In this document: piece by piece, positions 24,355 to 32,743 of the stretch
Layout: every line of letters begins with the position of its first letter
Numbering within the stretch: position 1 is the stretch's first letter
From: Streptomyces griseus
Lineage (GTDB): Bacteria; Actinomycetota; Actinomycetes; Streptomycetales; Streptomycetaceae
Direction: 5' to 3'
Length of the DNA: 64,000 nucleotides
NCBI RefSeq assembly: GCF_001715295.1
Contig: NZ_MDKB01000006.1
Coordinates: forward strand, 81,375 to 145,374
Made by a program: the position numbers and the translations under genes
Notes under the pieces: generated by a model
Seen by the model: only the letters and a program-made list of their open reading frames with translations
Database searches by the model: none
Told to the model about the DNA's origin: nothing

Positions 24355-25139
24355 GACGTCCGCCCGCGTGCGTCGAAGTCCTTCATACGGTCCAGGACCT
24401 GGTCGGCCGTGGGGTTGTGCATCTCGTCGACGATGGAGCCGTCCGCGAGGTACAGCACCCGGTCCGCGTAGGAGGCGGCGACCGGGTCGTGGGTGACCAT
24501 GACGATGGTCTGGCCCAGTTCGTCGACGGACTTGCGCAGGAAGGACAGCACTTCGGCGCCGGCCCGCGAGTCGAGGTTTCCGGTGGGCTCGTCACCGAAG
24601 ATGATGTCGGGCCGGGCGGCGAGTGCCCTGGCCACCGCGACGCGCTGCTGTTGGCCGCCGGAGAGCTGGGTGGGCCGGTGCTTCAGCCGCTCGGCGAGTC
24701 CGACGGTCTCCACGACCTGACGCAGCCAGCCCGCGTCGGGCTTACGGCCCGCGATGTCCATGGGCAGGGTGATGTTCTCCAGCGCGTTGAGCGTCGGGAG
24801 CAGGTTGAACGCCTGGAAGATGAAGCCGATCCGGTCCCGGCGCAGCTGCGTGAGCTTCTTGTCCTTGAGCTTCGTGATCTCGGTGTCGGCGAGGTGGATC
24901 TCCCCCGAGGTGACGGTGTCCAGCCCGGCCAGGCAGTGCATCAGCGTCGACTTGCCGGAGCCGGACGGGCCCATGATCGCCGTGAACTGCCCGCGGGCGA
25001 TGTCCACGTCGACATGGTCGAGCGCGACGACCCGGGTCTCCCCGGTGCCGTACGCCTTGACGACCTGGCGCGCTCGCGCGGCGACGGCCGTACGCTCTCC
25101 AGTGCCCCCGTGCCTGGGAATGGTTACAGCCGTTGTCAC
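24351..25139 (-). CDS. ABC transporter ATP-binding protein, MacB/LolD type
   Basis: A 262-residue ATPase that powers the permease. Walker A G-P-S-G-S-G-K-S-T at 57-65, signature L-S-G-G-Q-Q-Q-R-V-A, Walker B I-I-F-G-D-E-P-T-G-N-L-D-S, and the H-loop V-T-H-D are intact. F-Q-A-F-N-L-L-P-T-L-N-A-L-E-N is typical of the LolD/MacB branch. GTG 25139 is chosen because AGGAGAT stands 6 nt upstream; an earlier in-frame ATG gives an unconserved 64-residue extension. Operon with the permease. Confidence 0.95.
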   Translation of the reverse strand: MTTAVTIPRHGGTGERTAVAARARQVVKAYGTGETRVVALDHVDVDIARGQFTAIMGPSGSGKSTLMHCLAGLDTVTSGEIHLADTEITKLKDKKLTQLRRDRIGFIFQAFNLLPTLNALENITLPMDIAGRKPDAGWLRQVVETVGLAERLKHRPTQLSGGQQQRVAVARALAARPDIIFGDEPTGNLDSRAGAEVLSFLRKSVDELGQTIVMVTHDPVAASYADRVLYLADGSIVDEMHNPTADQVLDRMKDFDARGRTS

Positions 25140-26105
25140 GGTAAATCTCCTATGTCGGTGGATGCGCGGACGTCCCTGTGTACGTTCCGAGTCTCGTGTG
25201 CGGGAGGGGTCCGGCGCGCTGGTGCGCAGCGCAGTCTTCGGGTGGGGTTTTCCCCACCACGGCTGCTGCGGTCCGCCCGCGTCCGGTCTGTGATCGCGGT
25301 GTAAGTACACGGTAAGGAGCGACCGCGGCATCCCACGTCCTCCGGCGGGAGGAACGGCCCCTGGGCGGAACTACGGAGCTGCCCCTAGGGGAACGGGCCC
25401 TGGGGATGAGACCTGGGTAGGGGTCCCACCCCCTGCGCCCCCGCCTTCTCCTGCCGGGCGCCGCACACGCCGAGAGCCCGGCCCCCGGAAGACACACGCA
25501 CAGGGAAGGCAGACCTGTGGACGGCGCGGGTGCGGGACCGGACGGCGTGAGCGCAGGACCGGACGGCGCGGGCCCACCGGGCACCCCCGCGCCTACGGGT
25601 GCCACCGGCACAGCGGGCGGCGCGGCGGGCGCTGCGTTCGCGTCGGGCACGGCGGGGGCACCGTGGGCACTGCGTTCGCGGCGGGCGCTGCGGGCGCAGG
25701 TACGGGTCCCACCGCCAGGGCGGGTGGCGGCTCCGGTACGGGCGCGAGCGGGGCGGGTGCGGGTGCCACCGGCACAGCGGGCGGCACCACGGACACGGCC
25801 GGCGCAGGTAGGGGTACCACCGCCATGGCGGTGGCGGCTCCGGTACGGGTGTCACCGGCTCAGGTGCGCTGCCCCGGCGCAGCAAGGGGGGCGCGACCGG
25901 CGCGGGCACGACCGGCGCGGGCGGGTGGCGCGGGCGGCTGGCGCCGTGCCGTTGCGCGCGTCCGGGCGAACACGGGGGCTCCCCCGCGTCCCAGGGGAAG
26001 CGGGCTCCCCGCCCAGGACCGGCTGCGCGCCTCCGGCGCCGGGATGATCCCGCCGGGCGCCGCCCCGCCGGCCACGTCTGTCACCCCAGGGCGCAGGCGG
26101 GGCGG
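25140..26105. other. Long intergenic region with imperfect Gly/Ala/Thr-type repeats
   Basis: No gene is supportable. Between about 25590 and 25860 the plus strand has imperfect repeats; GGTGCCACCGGCACAGCGGG occurs at 25597 and again near 25768, but the copies lie in different frames, so no single protein uses them. Frames on both strands are low-complexity. The ATPase promoter should lie just above 25140. Confidence 0.5.
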
Positions 26106-26780
26106 CTACTCCGGCAGGTAGGCCCAGAAGTGGTCGACGATCTCCTCGAGGTAGCGCCGCCCGTCCTCACCGGAGGCGGTGCTGCCACCGGCCCGGCTGA
26201 GCGTGGCGGCCATGAGGGCCTGGTACTCGTGGTACATGGCGTCCAGCGGCTCGTGCAGTTCCTTGCGGTCGACGGAGATGAGCTTGGCGATGGCGCGGAC
26301 GTGCGCCTGCCACCGGGTGGAGACGGCTTCGGTGAGCAGACGGGCGAGTTCGCCCTCCAGCCCGGTGATGGCGATGAAGTCGCGCGGGGGGAGGCTGAGC
26401 AGCGTGCCGAGTTTCGCGGACTGCCGCTTGTCCCCGGCCCACCAGCCCGTCTCCTCCATACGGACGTAGACGTCGAGAGGCAGGCCCGTACCGCGTGCGA
26501 CGTCCTCGGGGGCGATCCCCCGGGCGATGCGGTGTTCGCGCAACGTGCGGGGCCTCCCCATGAGTTCGCGGGGATGACACCACAACGCACCTGCCAGTGC
26601 GGCGAGTTCGACGGCGTCGGGCATGGCTGTGCCGCGTTCCCAGGCAGCCACGTGCTCGGGCGTGACGTGAGCCGTCCCGAAGGAGGACCGCATGCCGTAG
26701 GCGACGTGGCCGTGAGCCATCCCGAGCTTTTCGCGCAGGGCCTGGGCAGCGCGCGCGTTGAAGGGAAGTGGAGGGTGCAC
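26106..26780 (-). CDS. XRE-family helix-turn-helix regulator
   Basis: A 224-residue soluble regulator. Two HTH-like units are visible: residues 10-72 (A-L-R-E-K-L-G-M-A-H-G-H-V-A-Y, V-A-A-W-E-R-G-T-A-M-P) and 78-130 (R-T-L-R-E-H-R-I-A-R-G-I-A-P-E-D-V-A-R-G-T, then V-R-M-E-E-T-G). The C-terminal ~90 residues are helical and may sense a ligand. GTG 26780. It is divergent from an NCS2 purine permease with 275 nt between them, so regulation of purine uptake is a reasonable inference, not shown. Confidence 0.8.
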   Translation of the reverse strand: MHPPLPFNARAAQALREKLGMAHGHVAYGMRSSFGTAHVTPEHVAAWERGTAMPDAVELAALAGALWCHPRELMGRPRTLREHRIARGIAPEDVARGTGLPLDVYVRMEETGWWAGDKRQSAKLGTLLSLPPRDFIAITGLEGELARLLTEAVSTRWQAHVRAIAKLISVDRKELHEPLDAMYHEYQALMAATLSRAGGSTASGEDGRRYLEEIVDHFWAYLPE

Positions 26781-26922
26781 GCACAGAACGTAAGGGGAGC
26801 GTCACCGGGAAATCCATGGCCCCTGTCCTCTGCATCACGGTTTGGCGCAATAGATCACCGGCGATTCCAGAGGATTCGACAAACGCCCCGGGAGCCATTA
26901 ACTCAGGCTCCTGCAAAGGCAC

Positions 26923-26950
26923 TTGCTGCTCGCACACTCGCACGTATGAT
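26923..26950 (+). promoter_or_regulatory. Housekeeping-type promoter of the NCS2 permease
   Basis: TTGCTG (26923-26928) and TATGAT (26945-26950) are 16 nt apart, giving a leader of about 95 nt before the permease start. Confidence 0.6.
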
Positions 26951-27055
26951 CCGCTCGCAAGGCGCCGCATGTGTGTTCGCACAACTGCCCTCCCCTGTTT
27001 CGGGCAGCGGCGTCCTTCCCCGTCCCCATTCGTTGCAGGTCCAGGAGACACCGTG

Positions 27056-28519
27056 ATGCATCCCAGCGAGACCCAGACGGCCGACACGGCCGAGACGGCC
27101 GAGACACCACCGACCAGATCCGGCGGTGGCCTCGACCGGTTCTTCCACATCACCGAGCGCGGATCGAACTACGCCCGTGAGGTACGCGGTGGTTTCGCCA
27201 CCTTCTTCACCATGGCGTACATCCTCGTACTCAACCCGATCATTCTCGGTGGCGCGAAGGACAAGTTCGGCGAGCAGCTGGACACCGTCCAACTGGTGAC
27301 CGCGACGGCCCTCGTGGCCGCGGTGATGACCCTGATCATGGGTGTGGGCGGAAACCTGCCGCTCGCCCTGGCCGCGGGTCTGGGCCTCAACGCCGTCGTC
27401 GCCTATCAGGTCGCCCCCCTGATGGCCTGGGACGACGCCATGGGTCTCATCGTGCTCGAGGGCCTGCTGATCTGTGTCCTGGTGATGACCGGGCTGCGCG
27501 AGGCGATCATGTACGCCATCCCGCAGGCCCTCAAGCAGGCGATCAGCGTCGGGATCGGCCTGTTCATCGCCTTCATCGGTTTCGTGGACGCCGGGTTCGT
27601 CACCCGCATCCCGGACGCCGCGGGCTCCACGGTCCCCGTACAGCTCGGCACCGGCACCCTCACCGGCTGGCCGATGCTCGTCTTCTGCCTGGGCGTGATC
27701 CTCACGGTCGTCCTGCTGGCGCGCAAGGTCAAGGGCGCCATCCTCATCAGCATCGTGGTGATGACCGTCCTCGCCATCGTCCTCGACTCGCTCGCCGACA
27801 TCACGTCCTGGGGTCTGACCGCCCCCGCGCTGCCCGACAACCCCGTCGCCGCACCCGACTTCGGACTCCTCGGCCAGTTCGACCTGCTCGGCTCGTTCGG
27901 GCAGATCAGCGTCCTGACCGTCGTCCTGCTCATCTTCACGCTCATCCTGTCGGACTTCTTCGACACGATGGGCACCGTCGTCGGCGTCACTGCCGAAGCC
28001 GGACTGCTCGACGAGCGGGGACAGGTGCCGGGCCTCGGTCGGGTCCTCCTCATCGACGGTGCCGCCGCGGTCGCCGGAGGCGCCGCCTCCGCCTCGTCCG
28101 CCACCACCTACATCGAGTCGGCCGCAGGCGTCGGAGAAGGCGCCCGCACCGGTTTCGCCAACCTGATCACGGGCGGCCTGTTCGCCCTCGCCCTCTTCTT
28201 CACGCCCATCCTGACCATTGTGCCCATGCAGGCCGCGTCGCCCGCCCTCGTCGCCGTCGGGTTCCTGATGATGACGCAGGTCAAGCACATCGACTGGGAC
28301 CGCTACGAGTTCGCGGTGCCTGCCTTCCTCACCATCGTCGTGATGCCGTTCACCTACTCGATCACCAACGGCATCGGCGCCGGCTTCATCGCCTACGTCA
28401 TCATCAAGGCGTGCCTGGGCAAGGCCCGCGAGGTGCACTGGCTGCTCTGGGGTACCGCGGCGCTCTTCCTCGTGTACTTCGCCATCGACCCGCTGGAACA
28501 ACTCCTCGGCACCAAGTAA
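27056..28519 (+). CDS. NCS2-family purine permease (AzgA-like)
   Basis: A 487-residue integral membrane transporter for hypoxanthine, adenine or guanine by proton symport. The N-terminal F-F-H-I-T-E-R-G-S-N-Y-A-R-E-V-R-G-G-F-A-T-F and M-A-Y-I-L-V-L-N-P-I-I-L, A-A-G-L-G-L-N-A-V-V-A-Y, and D-F-F-D-T-M-G-T-V-V-G followed by A-S-S-A-T-T-Y-I-E-S-A-A-G are signatures of the AzgA/GhxP branch. Twelve to fourteen membrane segments are visible. ATG 27056 directly follows a GTG codon (27053); both are at good distance from AGGAG. XRE regulator divergent; hairpin terminator downstream. Confidence 0.95.
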   Translation: MHPSETQTADTAETAETPPTRSGGGLDRFFHITERGSNYAREVRGGFATFFTMAYILVLNPIILGGAKDKFGEQLDTVQLVTATALVAAVMTLIMGVGGNLPLALAAGLGLNAVVAYQVAPLMAWDDAMGLIVLEGLLICVLVMTGLREAIMYAIPQALKQAISVGIGLFIAFIGFVDAGFVTRIPDAAGSTVPVQLGTGTLTGWPMLVFCLGVILTVVLLARKVKGAILISIVVMTVLAIVLDSLADITSWGLTAPALPDNPVAAPDFGLLGQFDLLGSFGQISVLTVVLLIFTLILSDFFDTMGTVVGVTAEAGLLDERGQVPGLGRVLLIDGAAAVAGGAASASSATTYIESAAGVGEGARTGFANLITGGLFALALFFTPILTIVPMQAASPALVAVGFLMMTQVKHIDWDRYEFAVPAFLTIVVMPFTYSITNGIGAGFIAYVIIKACLGKAREVHWLLWGTAALFLVYFAIDPLEQLLGTK

Positions 28520-28875
28520 CACCCTCACCCGCCGTCGCCCGGCCCGATCCCGTCACGTACGGGACGGGGCCGGCCGACGGCGGACGCGCGTCCTCCCGGA
28601 CGGCCCGCGGCAGGGCCCCGGAGGCGCAACCCGCGCCGGGCCTTCCGCGCCGTGGGCGGGACGCCCCCGCACGGAACACGGAAAAGGCCATCCGTGGTCG
28701 TGCTCGGTGAGCGCGACCACGGATCGCCTTGCACCGCCGAAGCGGACGGGATGTTCGTCGAGGGACACCGTGAGCGCCGGTCGCGGAGACCATGCCCCGG
28801 GAAACCGGCCGGCCACCGTCCGCGCCCGGCCGGAGGGCCTCGACGGAGCACCCGGGGCCGGCGGGGCGTGCCGGC
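28520..28875. other. Intergenic region between convergent genes
   Basis: Only the terminator at 28685-28729 is recognised; no conserved frame. Confidence 0.55.
28685..28729. terminator. Bidirectional hairpin terminator
   Basis: ATCCGTGGTCG (28690-28700) pairs perfectly with CGACCACGGAT (28714-28724), extended by AGGC/GCCT after one unpaired pair. A T-run follows on the minus strand and CCTT on the plus strand. Confidence 0.8.
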
Positions 28876-29292
28876 TCACATGCCGCAGGAGCCGCTGTCC
28901 AGAGGGAAGTACCGGGAGCCGGCCCAGCGGCACAGCCGCATACCGAGGGCGATGCCCAGGATGGTGACCACGGCGGGCAGGTACCCGCTGGCGACCTGGA
29001 TGATCGGGATCGCCGGGCACCCGCCGGAGATCGCCCAGCCCGTACCGAACAACACCGCGCCCGGGATCACGCCGGCGTGGATGCGCCCAGGGGTACGGCG
29101 GACCCGCAGCAGAGCGAACACACACACGATGATCACGACCGCGCCCGCGAAGGCGAGAAACATGCGCAGGTCCTGGAAGGTGAACATGCGGTTCAGCTCG
29201 GCGTAGTCGCCGAAGCCGATGTTGGTGACGGTGAAGCCGAGGGCCAGTCCCGTGAGGATGTTGGCCAAAAGGATTGCGCCCCGGGTACGCAT
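28876..29292 (-). CDS. YeeE/YedE half-transporter (PmpB/TsuA-like, second half)
   Basis: A 138-residue protein with four membrane segments and the motif I-S-G-G-C-P-A-I-P-I-I-Q-V-A-S-G, whose Cys is conserved in YeeE/YedE (TsuA) thiosulfate-type transporters. At half the size of TsuA it would pair with the upstream gene product, as in split PmpA/PmpB systems. ATG 29292 overlaps the upstream stop as TGATG. It ends C-terminally with G-S-C-G-M, carrying another Cys. Substrate (thiosulfate, persulfide or other sulfur species) is inferred from the family. Confidence 0.85.
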   Translation of the reverse strand: MRTRGAILLANILTGLALGFTVTNIGFGDYAELNRMFTFQDLRMFLAFAGAVVIIVCVFALLRVRRTPGRIHAGVIPGAVLFGTGWAISGGCPAIPIIQVASGYLPAVVTILGIALGMRLCRWAGSRYFPLDSGSCGM

Positions 29293-29948
29293 CAGATCAC
29301 CTTCCACAGCAGGAACGACACCGCGACGGCGGTACCGAAGAACACGGCGGTCGCGACGATGCTGACCGGCTGGAGCCGGCCGCAGCCGCTGAGCCCGTGG
29401 CCCGAACTGCAGCCACCGGCCAGTCGGGTACCGAAGCCGACCAGTATCCCTCCCAGGAACAGCAGGGCGATCATGGTCGGCTGATCGGCGGTGACCAGGT
29501 CCCGGAAGCCCGGTCCCATGTCGTAGCGGAGCTGGAACCGCCCGGAGACGAGCGCGGCGACCAGTCCGCCGAGGAATATCGACACCAGCAGGGCGGCCTG
29601 CGTGACCAGCGGGGCCGGACGCCGGCCGGTGACCGGGAGGTCCCCGTCCGCCACCGGCTCGACGCGCGGGGACGGCGGCTGCGCCGCACCGTACGGCGCC
29701 TGCGGCGGGGGGAACGCGCCGGGGGCCGGCCCGAAGTGCTCGGCGGTGGCGGCGGCGAGCGCCTCGGCGAGCGCACGATCGTCGCCGAACTCCTCGTCCA
29801 TCTGCTCGAGTCGGCGTTCTCTGCGCCAGTGCAGCACCCGGTCCCAGGCCGACGAGACCCCGAAGGACCGGTCGGTGATGAGGGTGTAGACGATGGTGAC
29901 CAGAGCGAGCCCGACGGCGCCCGCCCACCAGGGCCAGTAGGAACTCAT
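29292..29948 (-). CDS. YeeE/YedE half-transporter with cytoplasmic insert (first half)
   Basis: A 218-residue membrane protein. One membrane segment at about 5-22 precedes a soluble charged region (D-R-V-L-H-W-R-R-E-R-R-L-E-Q-M-D-E-E-F) and a Pro-rich linker to about residue 120, then four membrane segments with G-G-C-S-S-G-H-G-L-S-G, the conserved Cys box of the family. The N-terminal addition is not part of the standard half-transporter. ATG 29948 overlaps the upstream stop by ATGA, and its own stop overlaps the next gene, so the three genes are translationally coupled. Confidence 0.85.
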   Translation of the reverse strand: MSSYWPWWAGAVGLALVTIVYTLITDRSFGVSSAWDRVLHWRRERRLEQMDEEFGDDRALAEALAAATAEHFGPAPGAFPPPQAPYGAAQPPSPRVEPVADGDLPVTGRRPAPLVTQAALLVSIFLGGLVAALVSGRFQLRYDMGPGFRDLVTADQPTMIALLFLGGILVGFGTRLAGGCSSGHGLSGCGRLQPVSIVATAVFFGTAVAVSFLLWKVI

Positions 29949-30484
29949 GCGGGACCTCTCATCCAGTTCGCGAGCCGGGCCCACCAGCCGAGCTTCGTCG
30001 TCTGCTGCGTGCGTCGGGCCGACCGGCCGGTGGGCGGCGGTGAAGCGTGCGTGGGTGCCGGCTGATGCGGCTGGTGCTGCCAGGCGGGACTCGGCGAGGG
30101 TGGTACGTCGTGCCAGGCCGCGGCCCGCGGTGCCGCGGTCCAGGCTTCCGCCGGCTCAGGCGGTCTGGCCTCCGCCGGCCGGTCCCAGGAGGCGGGCTCC
30201 GGCGACCACGGTTCGGACCGCGGCGCCTGCCGCTGTGCCTGACGGGGCGTCCGACTCGGGTCGGCCCCGACGGACCGGTCCCCGACGCCGTCGCTTTCCA
30301 GATGCCGCGCGCGGGCTCCGTTGGGCAGCAGACTGATGGGCACCCGCTCCCCGGTGAGTGACATCTTGTAGCGCGCACAGTCCTGCCACTGACTCGAGCT
30401 GTCGCAGTAGTAGTCCCGCCAGCCTTGTAAACTCGCCTTGAGTAGGGGGAAAAGGGGACATGTTGCGGCATGCGAGCAACCCAC
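29945..30484 (-). CDS. Cys-motif protein coupled to YeeE/YedE pair
   Basis: A 179-residue cytosolic protein I cannot name. The first 55 residues are ordered and Cys-rich: G-C-S-H-A-A-T-C-P-L-F-P-L-L, then W-R-D-Y-Y-C, then Q-D-C-A-R-Y-K. Cys-x5-Cys and Cys-x8-Cys with a nearby His suggest a bound metal or Fe-S site or a sulfur relay. The rest is a Pro/Ala-rich tail ending W-W-A-R-L-A-N-W-M-R-G, a short amphipathic segment. GTG 30484 has GGAAGGGAG upstream. It is the first gene of the sulfur-transport operon, so a role handling the imported sulfur is proposed. Confidence 0.75.
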   Translation of the reverse strand: MGCSHAATCPLFPLLKASLQGWRDYYCDSSSQWQDCARYKMSLTGERVPISLLPNGARARHLESDGVGDRSVGADPSRTPRQAQRQAPRSEPWSPEPASWDRPAEARPPEPAEAWTAAPRAAAWHDVPPSPSPAWQHQPHQPAPTHASPPPTGRSARRTQQTTKLGWWARLANWMRGPA

Positions 30485-31975
30485 GTTACTCCCTTCCGAT
30501 CGGCGTGCTCTGCCCATGGGGGTAAGCGGTTGCCGTCCTTTGGTTCCGGCCTGGGCCGCCTTGCGATCGCACGCACCGGACGCCCCCCGGACCTGCCCTT
30601 CGGGCAGACGACGCCAGTTTCGAAACAGGGCCTGGCCGCGCCTCGTTGACGATCCGAGCGTCGAGGGAAATGCGGGCGCGGCGTCACATTGCGACTTTCC
30701 GCCACACGGTCAGGCGTGATGCAATCATTTTTCCGACGCCCGAAGCAACTCAGGAAATCGCTCAATCCCCCGCAAGACGCACGGTGTCGCTAAAACCGGC
30801 CCCGTCAGTTTCCGGCCAGATATGCCATGCCGGGTCGGGCCCACTGTCTCCCATGTCCGGATAATCACGACCGGCGGAGAGGCCGCCCCGGTCACGATCC
30901 GTCGATGCGATCCGTAGAGCAACGCGATTCCAGCACGTGTGAAGAGGGTGCGAATGTTGAAATGAGTTGTGGCGATGACATGAATGTTGCAGACGTGAAA
31001 TGAAGATGCCTAAGGGCTGTCCCGCATTTCCCGGTGGATCAGCGTGCGGCGTCGGATGCGGGGCATCGCAAGGCGGAGGAACGTCCGCATACTGGATGTA
31101 TGGGGACGTTCCGACAACGCGGCGAGGTGCCATAGCTGACGCCGCGCGCCCGCCGGGAAGTGCGGGACAGCCCCCAGGAGGGGAACGACGCGCCGACGCA
31201 CCGTCTGCCCGACCTGCCGAAAGCTGACGTACGACGGGTGCGGGCAGCACGGGGAGGACGAGTTCGCAGACGTGCCGTCGCCTCAGCACTGCACATGCGG
31301 GGACGGCGGAGCACGGAAAGGTGCGCACCAGGCCCCCGAAGGTGACGGCCGACCTGCCAAGGGGCGGCCGATGGACCCGGCGCGTCGATCGGGCGAAGCA
31401 CCCGGCATGAGATGACGAGTGGAAAGGGCGGGCGACTGCGCTCTTTGCGGGGACTTCGGATCACCTACGTCGGAAATCACGCCACGAATGGCGCCCGATG
31501 GCCGTTTTCCGTACAACGGCCTCCTGACTGATCGCGCCTGAGGCGGCCCGCCGCATACGACCTTCACCGACGTGCCCGGCCTCGCCGGGAGCCGGGTCAC
31601 CACCGGTCCCGATAAGGCCTCGTCGAGCACGGAGCACAGCCAGGAATGGGCGGTCGACATCGTGACCGGGAACGCCGGAGTCAGCGATTTCCCGTCGTGA
31701 TCGAGCCACTGGGTGGTGGAGCGGCTCTTCGAACGCTGCGGTTTCCGGCAGGACTGCCCGGATCGGCGGAGCGACCCGGTCGGGACGGGCATCGGCCATG
31801 TCCGACCGCTCGGGGCGCCGCCGGCGTTGTTCCCCCTCCGGGTTCACGCGGCACGGCCGGAGAACGGTATGCGCCGGATTCCTTGCCGTTCACCTCGGCA
31901 GCCGATGTGCGTCCCGAACGGTCCCCGGTACGGGCCGGAGACCGCTCCCGGCGACGGGCCGCGGAAGCCACGCGG
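30485..31975. other. Gene-poor region with mobile-element debris
   Basis: About 1.5 kb with lower GC in parts (30640-31010) and no frame I can support. It contains the MITE-like element at 31014-31173. Near 31710 a short plus-strand reading W-V-V-E-R-L-F resembles a transposase motif but is too short to call. Confidence 0.5.
31014..31173. mobile_element. MITE-like element, 160 bp, IS5-type ends
   Basis: The ends are 21-nt inverted repeats, GGGCTGTCCCGCATTTCCCG at the left and its complement at the right with one mismatch. An inner hairpin, GGAACGTCC (31078-31086) and GGACGTTCC (31104-31112), is perfect. There is no coding capacity. GGGCTGTCCCGC ends are typical of Streptomyces IS5-group elements, which probably mobilised it. 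No clear target duplication is seen. Confidence 0.75.
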
Positions 31976-32608
31976 TCAGCAGGGCGGTGGCACCACGTCA
32001 CCGGCCGCGACCCAGCCGCCCGGGGCGCATACCGCGACGACCCCACCACCCTCTGCGCGTACCTGATCAGCGGTTTCACGCGTGCGTACGGGCGGACCCA
32101 CCAGGCACTCGGCCCACACCGTCTTCCCCGCGGGCGGCCGGGGGTCGGCCCCCCAACGCGCGGCGAGCACTCCGACGAGGACCAGTCCCCGCCCCGACTC
32201 CTCGTCGTCGGCGGCCCCGGCGGGAGCGAGCGGCGGCAGTTCGGGGGAGGTGTCGGAGACCTCGACCCGGATGTGCCGGACGTCCACCTCGTGGATCACG
32301 CTGAGGAGAAAGTTCCGGCCATGGGCCCCGCCGTGACGAACCGCGTTGGCCGCGAGCTCGGCCACCACCAGAGCGACGGTGCAGGAGACGTCCTCCGCCG
32401 GCGGAAACCCCCATTCCTCAAGGTGCCTCACGGCTGTCCGCCGCGCGGACCGGGCACCGCGCGCGGTGGACGTGAACTGCATGGAGAAGAAACGCCGTCG
32501 CCCTTCCGGGAGTCCCGCCGCGACCTGCCCCTCCCTCCACGTGCCGTCGGACTCCCGGTCCGAGCCGTCGTCCGGCACGTTCCCCGTCTCGAGCATGGTG
32601 CGGTCCAT
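31976..32608 (-). CDS. RsbW/SpoIIAB-like ATP-binding protein (anti-sigma type)
   Basis: A 210-residue protein with a HATPase_c fold: N-box V-A-E-L-A-A-N-A-V-R-H-G-G near residue 85, and G-box E-S-G-R-G-L-V-L-V-G. The N-terminal F-T-S-T-A-R-G-A-R-S-A-R-R and the spacing fit the Streptomyces RsbW-type family rather than sensor kinases, and there is no His-phosphotransfer domain. Such genes accompany XRE and DUF397 genes in WhiJ-type modules, as here. The last ~40 residues (G-G-G-V-V-A-V-C-A-P-G-G) are an unconserved tail. ATG 32608. Confidence 0.85.
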   Translation of the reverse strand: MDRTMLETGNVPDDGSDRESDGTWREGQVAAGLPEGRRRFFSMQFTSTARGARSARRTAVRHLEEWGFPPAEDVSCTVALVVAELAANAVRHGGAHGRNFLLSVIHEVDVRHIRVEVSDTSPELPPLAPAGAADDEESGRGLVLVGVLAARWGADPRPPAGKTVWAECLVGPPVRTRETADQVRAEGGGVVAVCAPGGWVAAGDVVPPPC

Positions 32609-32640
32609 CCGTCCTGCCGTTCCTCACTCATCCCGCAGAG

Positions 32641-32663
32641 TGCGGAATCCACTACGTTCCGCA
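32641..32663. promoter_or_regulatory. Inverted repeat near the ATPase gene start
   Basis: TGCGGAA and TTCCGCA are perfect 7-bp arms, 9 nt apart, 33 nt upstream of the ATPase gene and inside the divergent promoter region. Confidence 0.4.
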
Positions 32664-32692
32664 ATCAAGAGTCGACGGTCGCGCCTACGCTT

Positions 32693-32717
32693 GGAAGGTG
32701 ATGAAGCATTACCTTCC
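32693..32717. promoter_or_regulatory. Inverted repeat upstream of the XRE gene
   Basis: GGAAGGTGAT and ATTACCTTCC pair at 9 of 10 positions around GAAGC, 27 nt before the XRE start. An operator for the XRE protein is plausible. Confidence 0.45.
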
Positions 32718-32743
32718 CGGTCGTAAGCAGAGAAAGCGACGCC

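Noticed and set aside
25517..26121. Gly/Ala-rich plus-strand frames
   Set aside because: Low complexity, repeats change frame, and no ribosome site; reported only as a repeat region.
26781..27055. Purine riboswitch before the NCS2 permease
   Set aside because: No three-way junction or conserved purine-aptamer loops can be found; only a promoter is seen.
31710..31760. Transposase-like W-V-V-E-R-L-F reading
   Set aside because: Only seven residues match and a stop lies just upstream; too short to annotate.
31461..31847. Minus-strand 128-residue frame
   Set aside because: No family, no ribosome site, and it crosses mobile-element debris.
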